From positions 162,178,492-162,242,491 of the forward strand of contig OX638368.1 of assembly GCA_951812925.1 (NCBI GenBank): 64,000 nucleotides of DNA, given 5' to 3'. Origin of the DNA: Calliopum simillimum (lineage: Eukaryota; Arthropoda; Insecta; Diptera; Lauxaniidae). Within the stretch, counting starts at the first letter, position 1. Each line of letters opens with the position of its first letter. The notes under the pieces were generated by a model, which was given only the letters and a program-made list of their open reading frames with translations, was not told the DNA's origin and ran no database searches. Made by a program: the position numbers and the translations under genes. Shown here in pieces: positions 35,192-46,575 of this stretch.

Positions 35192-35205
35192 ATAGGTGGC
35201 GCTGT
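35192..35205 (+). promoter_or_regulatory. CTCF-like insulator motif
   Basis: ATAGGTGGCGCTGTG contains AGGTGGCGCT, a strong match to the Drosophila CTCF core. It lies in one of the few balanced-composition stretches of the window. Binding cannot be judged from sequence. Confidence 0.4.
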
Positions 35206-36427
35206 GTATAAACGTGCAAAATTTTGTTAAATTGACAGCGACTGCCGAAAATTTGGCGCCCATTTGGTCAGACCAAGAAAGTGGTGGCGCCAATGATCAC
35301 GTGAAGAGGAAGAAAAAATTCAAAAATTTCTGATGGCTGAAAAGGCGATATGCGACTCGATCGATATATGAAGTAAGTGGGTTCAATAGCAAAGCGCTGC
35401 AAGCCAAATTATTTAATTTGTTCTAAACTATGAACTCTGAATTTTGTTACACCATTTTTGTTTTACGTTCAAATTCTTAGAGGGCTTACTTGGGAAATTT
35501 TGAGCCAGGTACTAGTTTTAGAGAAATTTTTTGTCTCCTAAAAATTTTGAAAAATCTGATATGAGACCTTGTAGAAATTAACGAATAAGTTTGGCAATAT
35601 GTAATGTAATTTAAAAAAATGCACGTCGCAAATACGGACAAATAGGAAAACAAATAAAATACAGAACATTTGTATGTCCCGTATTTCTTAAATAAATTCC
35701 GGGAATAGGTAGCCGAAATACAAAACTGTCCCCGGAAATACAGGACGGTTGGTCAACGTACTTATAAGGCGTGTTTATGTGTCAGCTCATGAGAATATCC
35801 TCGAACTTGTTGTTCTGTTTTATTCCCTTCGCATTGTTTTTTCCTTTCTCCACAAAACATGATCATGAAGTATGTTAGTGTTGCTAGAGCACCTGATGAG
35901 TAAATTCTGCTTTTTACTTAACGTTTACCATTTTCCAATTTACGATAGTAATGTTTTTGCATTTACGCCACTTGTCATTTTACTTTGTTTAAGTATTTCG
36001 CTTAATGTCCCAATACAACATTCATCGAAAGTTCTGGTCTTGCTATTTTTTTTTTTTTGTTATTTAATTTTTGAATTTATACGACATAATTTTACATTTA
36101 TGCCACAAGACGGTTCTTGTGCATGATTTTTTAAACGGTTATTTTATTATCATTATTTATTTATTTATTACAGCCTTTCAAGGCCTAAATTTATATTAAC
36201 ATTTATAAACACAATAAATTATACAATGCATACAGTTTTCTTACAACAATCATTACAAAGAAAAAGAATAAAAAAAAATTTAAAAAATAAAATAAATATT
36301 ACAAACAAAAAAAAAACACAAATGTCATATGTATAACTCTATCCTATCTTATTGAAGTGGTTTTACAATAGTTATGAAGCAATTTATTAAAAAGATTTTC
36401 ATTATCACATTTTTTCAATTCACTAGG

Positions 36428-37227
36428 TTATTCATTAAAACGTTTTAGTCCTTTATAATATAAATTTTGTTTGCCTAGTTCTGTTCTGTATAGAGGTAAC
36501 CTAAAATTATTTCTATCTCTTGTTATATAAGTGTGTATTTCATTTACGTATGTTAGATTATTACTAAGATACTCAGGCAATAATCTGTTTTTTATTTTGT
36601 ATATAAATTTCATGGTGTAAAAGAGTAATTGCTGTTTTATACTTAGCCATCTAAAATTATTTAACATAATTGCTGTTGGGGTATCGAATCGTGCTTTGAG
36701 AATATGGCGCATAGCTTTGTTTTGCAATTTCTGTAGTCTATCGATTTGCGAATCATGTAGAATAAATAATAATGATGGGCAATAATGATGTGAGGTTCTA
36801 TTATTGATCTATATACTAGAATTTTGTACTTTTTTCTAATAAATTTACACGTTCTTTGCATAAATCCTATTTTCTTTGCAATTTTGCTTACAGTGTAATC
36901 AATATGATGATTTAGTTTCAGTTTGTTATCTATTATAATGCCTAAATTTTAATTTTATCCACTTCTGTTATATGTATTCTCATCGTTAATTTTCAAGTTA
37001 TTCACATTAGGATATGCATTACATTGGTTTATTATCATATAATGAGTTTTCTTAATATTTAATTTCAGTCTATTAATACACAACCATGCAAATAAGCTAT
37101 TTAAGTCTTGTTGTATTTTTCTCATAGCAGTGCTTACGTCTCTATCACTTATAGTAATTAAGGCGTCGTCAGCAAAGAGCTTAATTTTGCAGAATTGGAG
37201 ACAGTTCACGATGTCGTTGATATATAT
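36428..37227 (-). pseudogene. LINE reverse transcriptase, C-terminal half
   Basis: After the insertion the frame resumes as IYINDIVNC, then KIKLFADDALI with the catalytic FADD variant of the YADD box (36955-37227), and a finger/thumb region with RLKLNIKKTHYMI. A shift near 36950 and another near 36730 lead to IEPHIIIAHH and then the C-terminal FRWLSIKQQLLFYTMKFIYK with a terminal LYYKGLKRFN block typical of CR1/Jockey-like elements. Confidence 0.85.
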
Positions 37228-39062
37228 TAGAGCACCCACAAGATATATGAAATGTGCAAAGTTGTGAATTTGTTTGCTCCCCGTCCATTTCCTGAAAATA
37301 GAGGTAAAAAAAATAAGATCTCAAAAAAAAATTTGGAATCGGTAGTGGAAAAAACCCAGCCGGTTTTCGATCAAAGGTCGAAAAATTGACTAAAAAAAGG
37401 GAAGTCGCTTTGACTGCCCGTTACTTCCAAACTGTTAATTTTTTCATAATGTTTTCAAGACAACTTTTGTAGAGCAGTACTAGGTCAACATTATCTTCTT
37501 AAAAAATTTTGTTCCAAAAATTAAATTTGTTGTTGTTTCGGTACAAAAACTTACATTTTTTAAGAAAATTTTCATGACTTTTTTCTATAAATTGTTTTTT
37601 TTTTTGTAATTTTCAAAGGGCGGAATATTTGTTTTGGAATTCTTATATTGCATGTGATTAAATGTTAATTAATTTAACAAAAAAAAAATTATTTAAAAAT
37701 ATTAAGTTTTAGGGTATGGAGCCGGTCTCAATGTTCGAAAAAAATTAGTATTCTAATCTTTTTTCTTATAATCGCTACTTTCTTGGATGCAAAAAAAAGC
37801 ATTTTTAGTTGGTATTGAATGCATCATTTAGAACTGTTTTTTGCCTTCAAAATGAGCTATGAAATGGGTATGTGCGACTTTTTTTCAAAAAGTTATGACC
37901 ATTTTAAAATGACATCATGAAAGTTAAAAATCATGTATGGATTTTCTATAGCAATTGCCATATTACTATATCTTTTATAATGTTATTTTAAAATGGTCAT
38001 AACTTTTTAAAGAAAAATCATACAAGACCACTCTGTAACTCATTTTGAAGAAGAAGAACAGTACTAAATGACGATTTTGTGCGTGTTCTACACAACCTCA
38101 AAAATCGTGTTTTTTGAACATTAGAGGTGAGATATCTCACAAACCATAAGTGATGTAACAATTTTGCGTTCAATTTCGAATTCAACATTAATAAATACAT
38201 CTAAAATGACTATTTTGGTTTTTATTTCTAGTCGCTTTTTTTAAATACCGTTTTCCGACCTCATTTTAAAAACCATGCCATGAACCGATTTTGAAAAAGT
38301 TTTTTTTCTTATTCAGTAAATGCTCAGGTGCGATTTCACAGCTTTGTGCAGTTCTCGACAACTTGATTGAAATTTTTTCCTGAACTGCGTGCACGAATTT
38401 GGAAATTTTCGATTATCTCTGCTGGAACAGCTCAAAAACGCACTTAAACGAAAATAAATGCTATTTTAGTGTTCAGCAATCCCAAATTAGTTTAGGAAAT
38501 ATGACTACTAAAATGGTTTCTTACCAAATGAAAAATTAAGAAGAAAAAATAAAAAAGTAAATTTTTTTCTTAACTTTGAAACGGGCTCCATTTCTTAAAA
38601 ACTAAAGTTTTTTAGTAATTTTTCTTTCAAATTAATCAACATTTAATTCCCTACAATATTGGAATTCCAGAACAAATATTCCACCCTTTGAAAATTACAA
38701 AAAACCAATTTATAGAAAAAAAGTCATGAAAATTTTCTTAAAAAATTTAAGTTTTTGTACCGAAACAACAACAAATTTAATTTTTGGAACAAAATTTTTT
38801 AAGAAGGTAATGTTGACCTAGTCATGTTCTACAAAAGTTGTCTTGAAAATATTATGAAAAAATGAACAGTTTTGAAGTAACGGGCAGTCAAAGCGACTTC
38901 CCTTTTTTTAGTCAATTTTTCGACCTTTGATCGAAAACCGGCTGGGTTTTTTCCACTACCGATTCCAAATTTTTTTTTTGAGATCTTATTTTTTTGACCT
39001 CTAATTTCAGGAAATGGACGGGGAGGAAGCAAAATCAGAATTTTGCACATATGGGCGCTCTA
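37228..39062. mobile_element. Palindromic hAT-like element nested in the LINE
   Basis: The ends read TAGAGCACCC and the inverse of TAGAGCGCCC. A perfect 8-bp duplication ATATATAT flanks it (37220-37227 and 39063-39070), and removing the element plus one copy restores the RT frame ...FNIYINDIV. The arms (about 500 bp) are near-identical; the 0.85-kb centre has its own inverted AAAAGTTATGACCATTTTAA motif. The 8-bp duplication and TAGAG-type ends fit the hAT superfamily, but there is no transposase. Confidence 0.88.
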
Positions 39063-39070
39063 ATATATAT

Positions 39071-39981
39071 ATTAAACAGAATCGGTGCCAATACAGATCC
39101 TTGAGGTAGGCCGATTTCAACGGGTATTTCTTTGGATATTTCGGAATCTATTATTGTGCGCTGTTTGCGGTTACATAAATAGCTATCAAACCATTTAAGC
39201 TCTTTTCCTTGAACTCCTATTTGATTCAGTTTTTGTAAGAGAATTTCGCGGTCGATAGTTTCAAAAGCTCTTTACGGTCTATAAAAACTGCTTTTACTGA
39301 TTTTTTTGCATTAAGATCTTCTTTCCATTGAGCAATCACTAAATTGAGAGCTGTTTCACAAGAATGCATTTTTCTAAATCCTGACTGCTCCTTAATTATA
39401 ATCTTGTTACTATCTAAATATTGCACGAGTTGATTTTTTATTACGGTTTCTAGAATTTTTTCCATAACAGGCACCGTATTTATTGGTCTAATTTCTTCGG
39501 CATTCAAAGTTTTTGGCACTTTTTTCACAGGTACTATAGTAGATATTTTCCATAACTCCGGCACTACACCATTTTCTATGCTATCGTTTATTATTATTGC
39601 ACAGAAATGTCCCAAGTATTGCACTGAATCTTTTATAACTCCTTCTGAAGGAATATTTTTACCACCAATTTTATTTTTAAGCTTTTGTGCTATTTTAAGT
39701 ATATCATCTTGAGTAACTTTTGAAAATTTTAGTCTTGTATTTGTTTGATAGTTTATTATAGCATTCAAGTGAACATTTGGTATATTAGTATTAATTTCTT
39801 TTATACTGTCGACAAAGTATTTATTTAACATGTCTGCAATTTCAGTTTTGTTTTCAAGCAATTTATTATTTATGTAAATTTTATTTATATTACCATTTTC
39901 TTCTGTTATATTTGGAGCAGTATGTTCGTTCGCAGTGCGATTTTTTATGATTTCTCGCCTTGAGAAAAAACACAACTTCAT
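39071..39981 (-). pseudogene. LINE reverse transcriptase, N-terminal half
   Basis: The 251-codon frame 39226-39981 carries the RT fingers: a PELWKISTIVPVKK block, EIRPINTVPVMEKILE, and QSGFRKMHSCETALNLVI. It shifts frame near 39250 (FDTVD-type region), after which the coding strand continues as EIGLPQGSVLAPILFN up to the nested element. The endonuclease domain is not found upstream, so the copy is 5' truncated near 39990. Confidence 0.85.
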
Positions 39982-39990
39982 AAATTGTCA

Positions 39991-40660
39991 CATTTTTTTC
40001 ATAAAATAAAAATAATGTCTTCTTTCCAAGGAATCTAAGCAGAATGCTCCCATTAAAATGTAGTAAAAAGTTTTTCACTTCTGCACCTTTTAACCCAAAT
40101 ATTTTTCTTACATTGTAGACGCTGTGGTATGTTAATTTTCTTCTGCACTTGGGATCCCATATGTTTTGGCAAAATTCGTTTGGGTTTAAAGAATGCGGTT
40201 TTATGTTTTTCACATGAAAAACGTAGCATAATTACGGCCAGAGCGGAGTAGTTACTTCCAAGCAGGCATACCTCATATGCCTCCAATGAGCAACAATGTT
40301 GCCAACATTAAATTATAAAATATGGAAATTCACTTAAAAATTATTTGCAACACCGAGTGCAAAAACAACAAACTAATAAAAGTGCAAAAGTGCATTTGTT
40401 GTGATAAATAAAAAAGGAAAAAAAAAAAAAAAAAACAACAGGAGCAGCGACAACAACAACAAACAACAAAAACGACCAATATTAAAACGTAAGTTTTTAT
40501 GATCAAAACAAAAAAATTTATGAGCGATCGTTAAACTAATTGCCATTTAGTATGTAAATGAAGCATAGACAACAGCAACAACAACAACAACAACAACAAT
40601 TGAAGAACTGATGTTATATCAATACTATAGTATGTACATATGTATGTAAGCTTGTATAGA
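39991..40660. other. Unassigned stretch with (CAA)n repeats
   Basis: Two overlapping minus frames (40053-40286 and 39890-40213) have balanced composition with basic residues but no recognised domain; they begin next to GGCATATGAGGTATGCC. (CAACAA)n lies at 40448-40465 and 40572-40600. Confidence 0.4.
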
Positions 40661-41314
40661 CCCTATAGGAAATTCAACTGGTTTAAAAGCAGTTTAAAAC
40701 TACTTTTTTTTTCAACCACAACCGGTTGAAATTCTGACTTTTTTCCTTGCAAGAGACTAGTTTATTTAACATGGCGATGTCATAGGGGCAGGGCAATGGT
40801 CCTACTCTGCATATATTTTCAACTGGTTTAAAATTGATCTTTTTTCAATTGGTAAATAGTCAAGTGACCAAATCTGATTTAAAAACTAGTTAAGTAGTTG
40901 CAATTCCACTACAAGAACTTCAATAGTATATATATTTTCAATTTTATTGAAACATTCATTGGGGATTCATATGGGAACTCAAGTTTCAAAGACAAATATT
41001 AAACTGTTAATAATATTAAATAATAAAAAATATCTTAGAATTAGTATTATTCTAAGTTAGAACATTAATGAAAATTAAATAAGAGCTTACAGAAAAAAAT
41101 ATTGTGAAAATGAATTTGAATTGAATTTCTTGATAATTTGACAAGTTCAGCAAGGAAAATAAAAAAATTTGAAAAAAATTTGAGATTAAATTTTAAAAAT
41201 TAAAGTCAAAGTGGTTTTTGCTGCATATAATTTAAACCAGTTGCAAACCGGTTGCTTTTTAACTACGTTTCCAACCGGTTTTTTTTGAAACCGGTTTATG
41301 TTCTTCCGACAGGG
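40661..41314. repeat. Putative TIR repeat with AACCGGTT motifs
   Basis: The ends CCCTATAGGAA and the inverse of CCCTGTCGGAA match at 9 of 11 positions. Inside, AACTGGTTT or AACCGGTTT occurs at least six times near both ends. No clear target duplication is seen, so the borders are provisional. Confidence 0.5.
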
Positions 41315-42329
41315 GAAGTTCTCTAATATTAATTAAAAATTTAGTGCAATTTTAATATTGGCCATAAATTTATTAACTTTGTATTTCTAATTTCAATTAA
41401 TAGACAAAACACCCCTCTATGCCTCCTGGCCATTTAATACAATCATATATGTAGAAATCCTATAACACGTTCCACCACCAAATTGTGGCACAATTCTGAT
41501 CCATTCGTTGCAATTTTTTGAATGCTACAGCCACTCATCTATTTGCCCGTTCACGAATTGACCATAAAATCGAAATCCGTCGGAACGCACGCCATCATGC
41601 ATCTCCATCTGTTCATGTAAACACCGTTCATTAATCTGGCGTAAAACATGGCGCAACGCACACGTCGTCCACTTAATAAACGAACGTAAATCGCACTAAG
41701 ATCATTTGGTCGGCAGGTACGGCAGGGGTATAAGATGAGAAAAATTAACGCATTCAAATAATTTGCCCAGCAGATTTTGATTTTTCGACATTTTCTTACA
41801 TATTAGTTTTACCGCAAAAGTTCCTTACTTATCTGACCGAAAGGCTTTCTGGCATATCAAAATTGTAATGAAATCAAATTAAATCTCATAGCAAGAATAT
41901 CAACAACAATATCAGTTCTGGATCGTTGCCAATTAATAAATTAAGGTTTAATTCATACAATTTATACAAGAATACGTGAAGTTTTTGTGAGTAAGTTCAG
42001 GAAACATTAGGCAGCTGGTTATTAATTTTTGTTATAAATGATTTAACCTTTACAGGAAATCATATAAAAAAATTTAAGATAGTACCGGGAACATTCCGAC
42101 TCAATAATGTGTATGTATCCAACTGGAAATATTCATAGCCGTTTTTGACATAACTAAGTCATATTTTTTCATCAGAATTGAAGGAAAAGTTGTAACTTCA
42201 TTTTTATATTGGTATCGAATAGCCATAATCTTCCTTATATCTTCAAACTATTCCAATTGTACCCTTACTCTCGGAGATTTTACCTTCTAAAGTAAACGCA
42301 CTACGGCATAAAAACAAAGGACTCTATTA
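41315..42329. other. Unassigned stretch
   Basis: No gene or element is recognised. 41440-41720 has more balanced composition (CACACGTCGTCC, CACGCCATCATGC) and may be host DNA. Confidence 0.4.
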
Positions 42330-42407
42330 TATTGGGTGTACACCTTAAAAACCGGAATTTTTTAGCGAAATTTGATGCTTTATTGTAGAAAAATGTTACA
42401 ATATATT

Positions 42408-42961
42408 TTATTCAAAGTATTGTCCATTGGAAGCTACAACATTTCCCCATCTTTCAGGCAATCTATGAATTCCATCCCAAAAAAATTGCGCCGGCTTGGC
42501 GGCCAAAAATTAATCGAGCCAATTTTCGATATCTTGAACTTAAGTGAAGCGTATTCCTGATAGGGCATTCTGCATCGATCGGAACAAATGGTAGTCTGAT
42601 GGTGCAAGGTCTGGGCTATAAATAAATATAAATTTTCCATCCGTTGTTTTCCAGGTAATTTTTGACTGGGGCAGCAATATGTGACCGAGCGTATTAATTG
42701 TGTTCGATAGAGGTCACCTGTGAGCATTACAGAGCATTACCTTGGCACCATGGATATTTGCCTTTGGCTGGGAAGGTCCTGGTTGTCCGGGCTTCGTATA
42801 AGAATGTTTGCGTTTCGGGTTGTCGTAATGGATCCATTTTTCATCCCCAGTCACGATCCGATGCAAAAATGACTTTTGGCAGCAGTTTTCTTTGCAAAAA
42901 AATGACCCAACAGAACCTCCCGCAAATGCTGTCTTTTTCTCCAATTTTCGAAGTTATTCAT
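42408..42961 (-). pseudogene. Mariner transposase pseudogene (copy C)
   Basis: It starts MNNFENWRKRQHLREV, loses the rest of the DNA-binding part by the same deletion as copies A and B, then continues VTGDEKWIHYDNPKRKH with the first catalytic D and KPGQPGPSQPKANIHGAKVM. A second deletion and shifts follow: LTGDLYRTQLIRS, a remnant of the [11 protein letters not shown] box with the third D, and the GQYFE tail. The HDNARP box carrying the second D is missing. It is inactive. The deletion shared by all three copies points to amplification of one defective master by a transposase acting in trans. Confidence 0.9.
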
Positions 42962-43192
42962 CGTGAAATATAATAATGATGCACACAAGATAAAATTGTT
43001 TTGTTGACTGATTTTGACAGCTGTCAAATGTACCTTCAAAATGACATATATGGGGAAATCTCAGCAAGTGTGGACTTCGGTGTGAATAGGTCTCGGTTCG
43101 CCGAGTCAGCACCCGTTGCATTTCCCATTCATTCCAACATGTCTGGGACACTTATTGGATGATGTTTAATACAAAAACATGCGTGTGCTACT

Positions 43193-44760
43193 AGGCATGC
43201 GCTTATTTTACGATTTTCTGATTTTCGTTCACGCCGCCCCACAGTGCTGTCACTCCATACAACGGAACGGCATTTCCACAGTTTTGGTTCAATTTCAATG
43301 AGATTTACCATACTGATACATTTTTTTACGTTGTTTTCAGAAATGCAATTAATTTTCAAATGCAATGAATAGAAAAAAAGATATTCAAATAAATAAAACT
43401 TCGAATGTTAACTGGAAAAAATGTTTGCGCATGCTTTTAGGCTGTAAAAAACCATATAAACTTTTAATAGTTCAATGTGTTTTTGACATATAAAAGTATG
43501 CTGTAAAAAAAAATCAAATTTAAAAAAATTCAAAAGCATTTGAAAAAAATTTTGTGGTGTAAATTTTATAAAATCATTGATTTTTACGTAAATACGGGAT
43601 ATTCAGATAAATATTTAAAGTAAACGGGGAAAAACGGGGTTGTGAATTTTTCCTATCTTAAAATATGGAATCTGTACTATTTGTACGTTTAAGTACAATG
43701 CCCGCAAGTCCCGTCTTTTTTTTTCCTGCTCTAAAGAAAATTAGCATTTTCCGGTTTTCAATATTTGAAAAATTTTTTTTATATCATTTAAAATAACTTT
43801 AATTTGGCTAATCAAATGGGCATACAAAAAATATTAAAAATAAATGAGTATGTAGGCTTTCGTATGCATATTATTTGAAAACAATTGCTTTTGAGGTTTA
43901 GGAGCAGCAATTATTTTTAAAAAGTTCTGCGATTAGAAAATTTTCTTAAATGTTTTTTTTTCGAAAAAAAGTTCGACTTTAAAAAGCTGTAACACTTACA
44001 AATCACACTAGTTTTCGAAAATTTTCAGGGGATTTCTTAATTGGACTATTTGCTGTAGAATGGCATAAAAAAAATTTAAAATTTGAACAAAAAATTTTTA
44101 CGCAAATGCCTTCTATCGCAGCACTGTGCGCCCCCTGAAATCCTTCTAATGGCCATAAAAACAAATACTATGAAGTTTCACGGCGATCGGATAACGATAA
44201 CCCGGCCCGCAAGAGAGGTCAAGGTCAAGTTGAGGTTTCAGGCAAAACATAATGAAAATTTTTTTTAAACTTAATTAAATTAGTCAAAGCATAACTTTAT
44301 CTTATAGCAAATTGAAATACCTTTCCAACCAGCTATAATTGTTTAAAATCGGGTAATAAATACGAATTCTATGAATTTTTCTTTTATTGACATTAGCAAA
44401 ATTGCCGCAAAATACTATTCTACTACATATGGTATTTTGCGGCAATTTTGTTAATGCCGTAAAAGAAAAATGCATAGAATTCGTATTTATTACCCGATTT
44501 TAAAGAATTATAGCTGGTTGGAAAGGTATTTCAATTTGCTATAAGATAAAGTTATGCTTTGACTAATTTAATTAAGTTTAAAAAAAATTTTCATTATTTT
44601 TTGCCTGAAACCTCAACTTGACCTTGACCTCTCTTGCGGGCCGGGTTATCGTTATCCGATCGCCGTGAAAGTTCATAGTATTTGTTTTTATGACCATTAG
44701 AAGGATTTTAGGGGGCGGCATGAACGAAAATCAGAAAATCGTAAAATAAGCGCATGCCTA
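43193..44760. mobile_element. Palindromic element with 9-bp duplication
   Basis: The ends are TAGGCATGCGCTTATTTTAC and its perfect inverse. A perfect 9-bp direct repeat GTGTGCTAC flanks it (43184-43192 and 44761-44769). The arms are near-identical to a centre at about 44425 (TATTTTGCGGCAATTTTGTTAATG and inverse). The left arm is interrupted by a Transib-like element; without it the palindrome is about 0.67 kb. It is non-coding. Confidence 0.88.
43240..44128. mobile_element. Transib-like non-autonomous element
   Basis: The ends are CACAGTGCTG and its inverse CAGCACTGTG, fitting the Transib terminal consensus CACWRTG. A perfect, GC-rich 5-bp duplication CGCCC flanks it (43235-43239 and 44129-44133), and the uninterrupted opposite palindrome arm shows the empty site. 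The interior, 889 bp, has no transposase. This is the innermost level of the nest. Confidence 0.75.
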
Positions 44761-45362
44761 GTGTGCTACCGCCTAGAAGCTTTATTTTTTTTTTTTGCCG
44801 AAATTCGAGCAAAATCCACGAATATTGAGTGTGAATTGAATAAGCCGCTTCCATTATTGAGCCATAACTTTTGAGGCGGTTCAGCAAATTGTTTTGGGCT
44901 TTTAGTATCTTTAACATGAATGTTAAGACGTAAGAAAAACTGCATTTTGTTGATGTGCCTCAGGTAGAACGCTAGATATGGGTCTCCAAAGTTGTGTGAA
45001 TGGTTTTTACCCAAAATCTGGTAATTTTCGGTTTCTAACATGCTGCTCTGGAGGCTATTATTTTTTCGCAATATTCCTCATGAAATATGATTTATTAATG
45101 TTATGACTAAAAGTAATGTCGAGATAAAAGGGTGTGCCACCACTGGTTCGGTGGTAACACACTTGAGGAGAAGCTCAAATGTCGATTTTTCATGCGAAAT
45201 TACGTCTAAAAAAATGGTATTTTGAGGGGCACAAAAATCTGAGGGCACAAAATTGTCTCAAACCTTGCGAAATCATTGGACCTAGGGCCAATGAATATGT
45301 AAAAAAATCGCCCCTCAGAACATTCTTCAACGATGGCTAGTATGTACAATTTTTTAAGGTTC

Positions 45363-46575
45363 ATCTATATATACAATGACTGTGTGTGTGTGTGAAGCAT
45401 TATCACTCAGGAACTACTAAGCCAATTCAGCTAAAATTTTGGGAATGAGTGTATCTCAGGTATGGAAATGTGTTGATGCTATACACGAAGGTTTCCGAAG
45501 ATCACCCGAAGGCTTCATAGCCAAAACGAAGAATATCTGGGTACACTGGAGGGGAAATATCTATAGCAAACTTTCATCAAGTTTTAATTGATAATTTTCT
45601 GGGCCACCCGAAGTTTGCCGAAGGTCACCCAAAGGCTTGATAGTCAAAACGAAGAATACCTAGGTATGCGAGAAAGAAAAAATCGATGGCGAACTGTCAA
45701 ATAACTTTAACAGGTAGATTTTTTAAAATACCCGAAGGTTCCCGAAGGTCACCCGAAGGCTTCGTTCTCAAAACGAAGAATACGAGAAGGAAAAAATGCA
45801 TGGCGAACTATCAAAAAACGTTAACTAATAGTTTTCTGTGACACCCGAAGATTATATATTATATAATTATATAATTATAATATTATTATATAATTGTTTA
45901 ATATATTTAAAACTTATGAAAAGATAAAAATAAGTTGGAAATAAAAAAACAACAAGCAAAAATTAAAATAGTAATTTTTAATGTATTTGGCGATGCTAAA
46001 TCGGCGCAGCAATATGACCTTAAACAATTTTTATATTAGGGGCCACCCTAAGTATACATAAATGGTAAATTTTTTTCTTCAGAAATATTCCCTTCTATTT
46101 CCATGCTTACTTTCATGAAAATCGGTGCAGCATAACCTTAAAAAAAATTTTTTGTATGAGGGCCACTCTAAATATGCACCCTTAATAAAAGTTTTTTAAC
46201 CTAAGCTGTGCCTCTTGTTATAAAAGGCAAATTCCATGTGAATTGAAAAAATACGATTTAAAAAATTGTGTGAGGGCCACCCTAAATAAAAGTTTTATAG
46301 TTAAAGCAGTGCAACTTAATATAAAAACCACGTGTAGAATTAATGTGAATCGATTAACCGGTATGTGAGAAAATCCGATTTAAAAAATATTTTTGTATGA
46401 CGGCCACCCTAAATATACACTCCTGTGAAATGAAATATACTTTATAACCGATTTCCATATCTACCAAATACATATAAAAAATTTCATAAAAATCGGGCGA
46501 GCCGTTTCAGAGGACCGTGACGCGAGATTTTTGACGAAATTGGGGGAGGCGATCGAAAAAAGTCAGTACCGCTGG
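45363..46575 (+). mobile_element. Helitron-like non-autonomous segment
   Basis: It begins ATCTATATATACAATGACTG, like the TC-started 5' end of many insect Helitrons, and runs to CAGTACCGCTGG, which resembles the ...GGTACCGCTRG 3' terminus. Between lie repeats of CCCGAAGGTTCCCGAAGGTC and GGGCCACCCTAAATATAC and the phrase AATCGGGCGAGCCGTTTCAG near the 3' end. There is no inverted repeat or duplication, as expected for Helitrons. The 3' hairpin is weak and the base after CTGG is not T, so the call is tentative. Confidence 0.4.

Larger units (their letters stand above)
34188..36149. other. Mostly unassigned stretch
   Basis: Apart from a small TIR repeat (34505-34728) and a CTCF-like site (35192-35205) nothing is recognised. 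34860-35340 has near-balanced composition and could be host regulatory or 5' DNA; it includes CATTTGGTCAGACC and a CACGTG-like GATCACGTGAAG. Confidence 0.4.
36150..39990 (-). mobile_element. Non-LTR retrotransposon (CR1/Jockey-like), 5' truncated, split
   Basis: The minus strand encodes a LINE reverse transcriptase from before the first RT blocks to the C-terminus and ends in a (TAAA)n tail at 36150-36170, preceded by a GGCCTTGAAAGGCTG hairpin. The endonuclease part is absent. A palindromic element (37228-39062) interrupts the RT between ILFNIYI and NDIV. At least one frameshift affects the C-terminal part. Confidence 0.9.

Noticed and set aside
36150..39990. The LINE as an intact element
   Set aside because: It lacks the endonuclease part, has frameshifts and is split by a 1.8-kb insertion.
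39890..40286. Overlapping minus frames just upstream of the LINE, considered as LINE endonuclease or a THAP-type domain
   Set aside because: Neither endonuclease motifs nor a C2CH spacing could be found; the two frames overlap and neither joins the RT cleanly.
44766..45071. 101-codon minus frame as a transposase of the 3.6-kb TIR element
   Set aside because: No DDE or DNA-binding motif is visible and it overlaps another frame; too weak to name.
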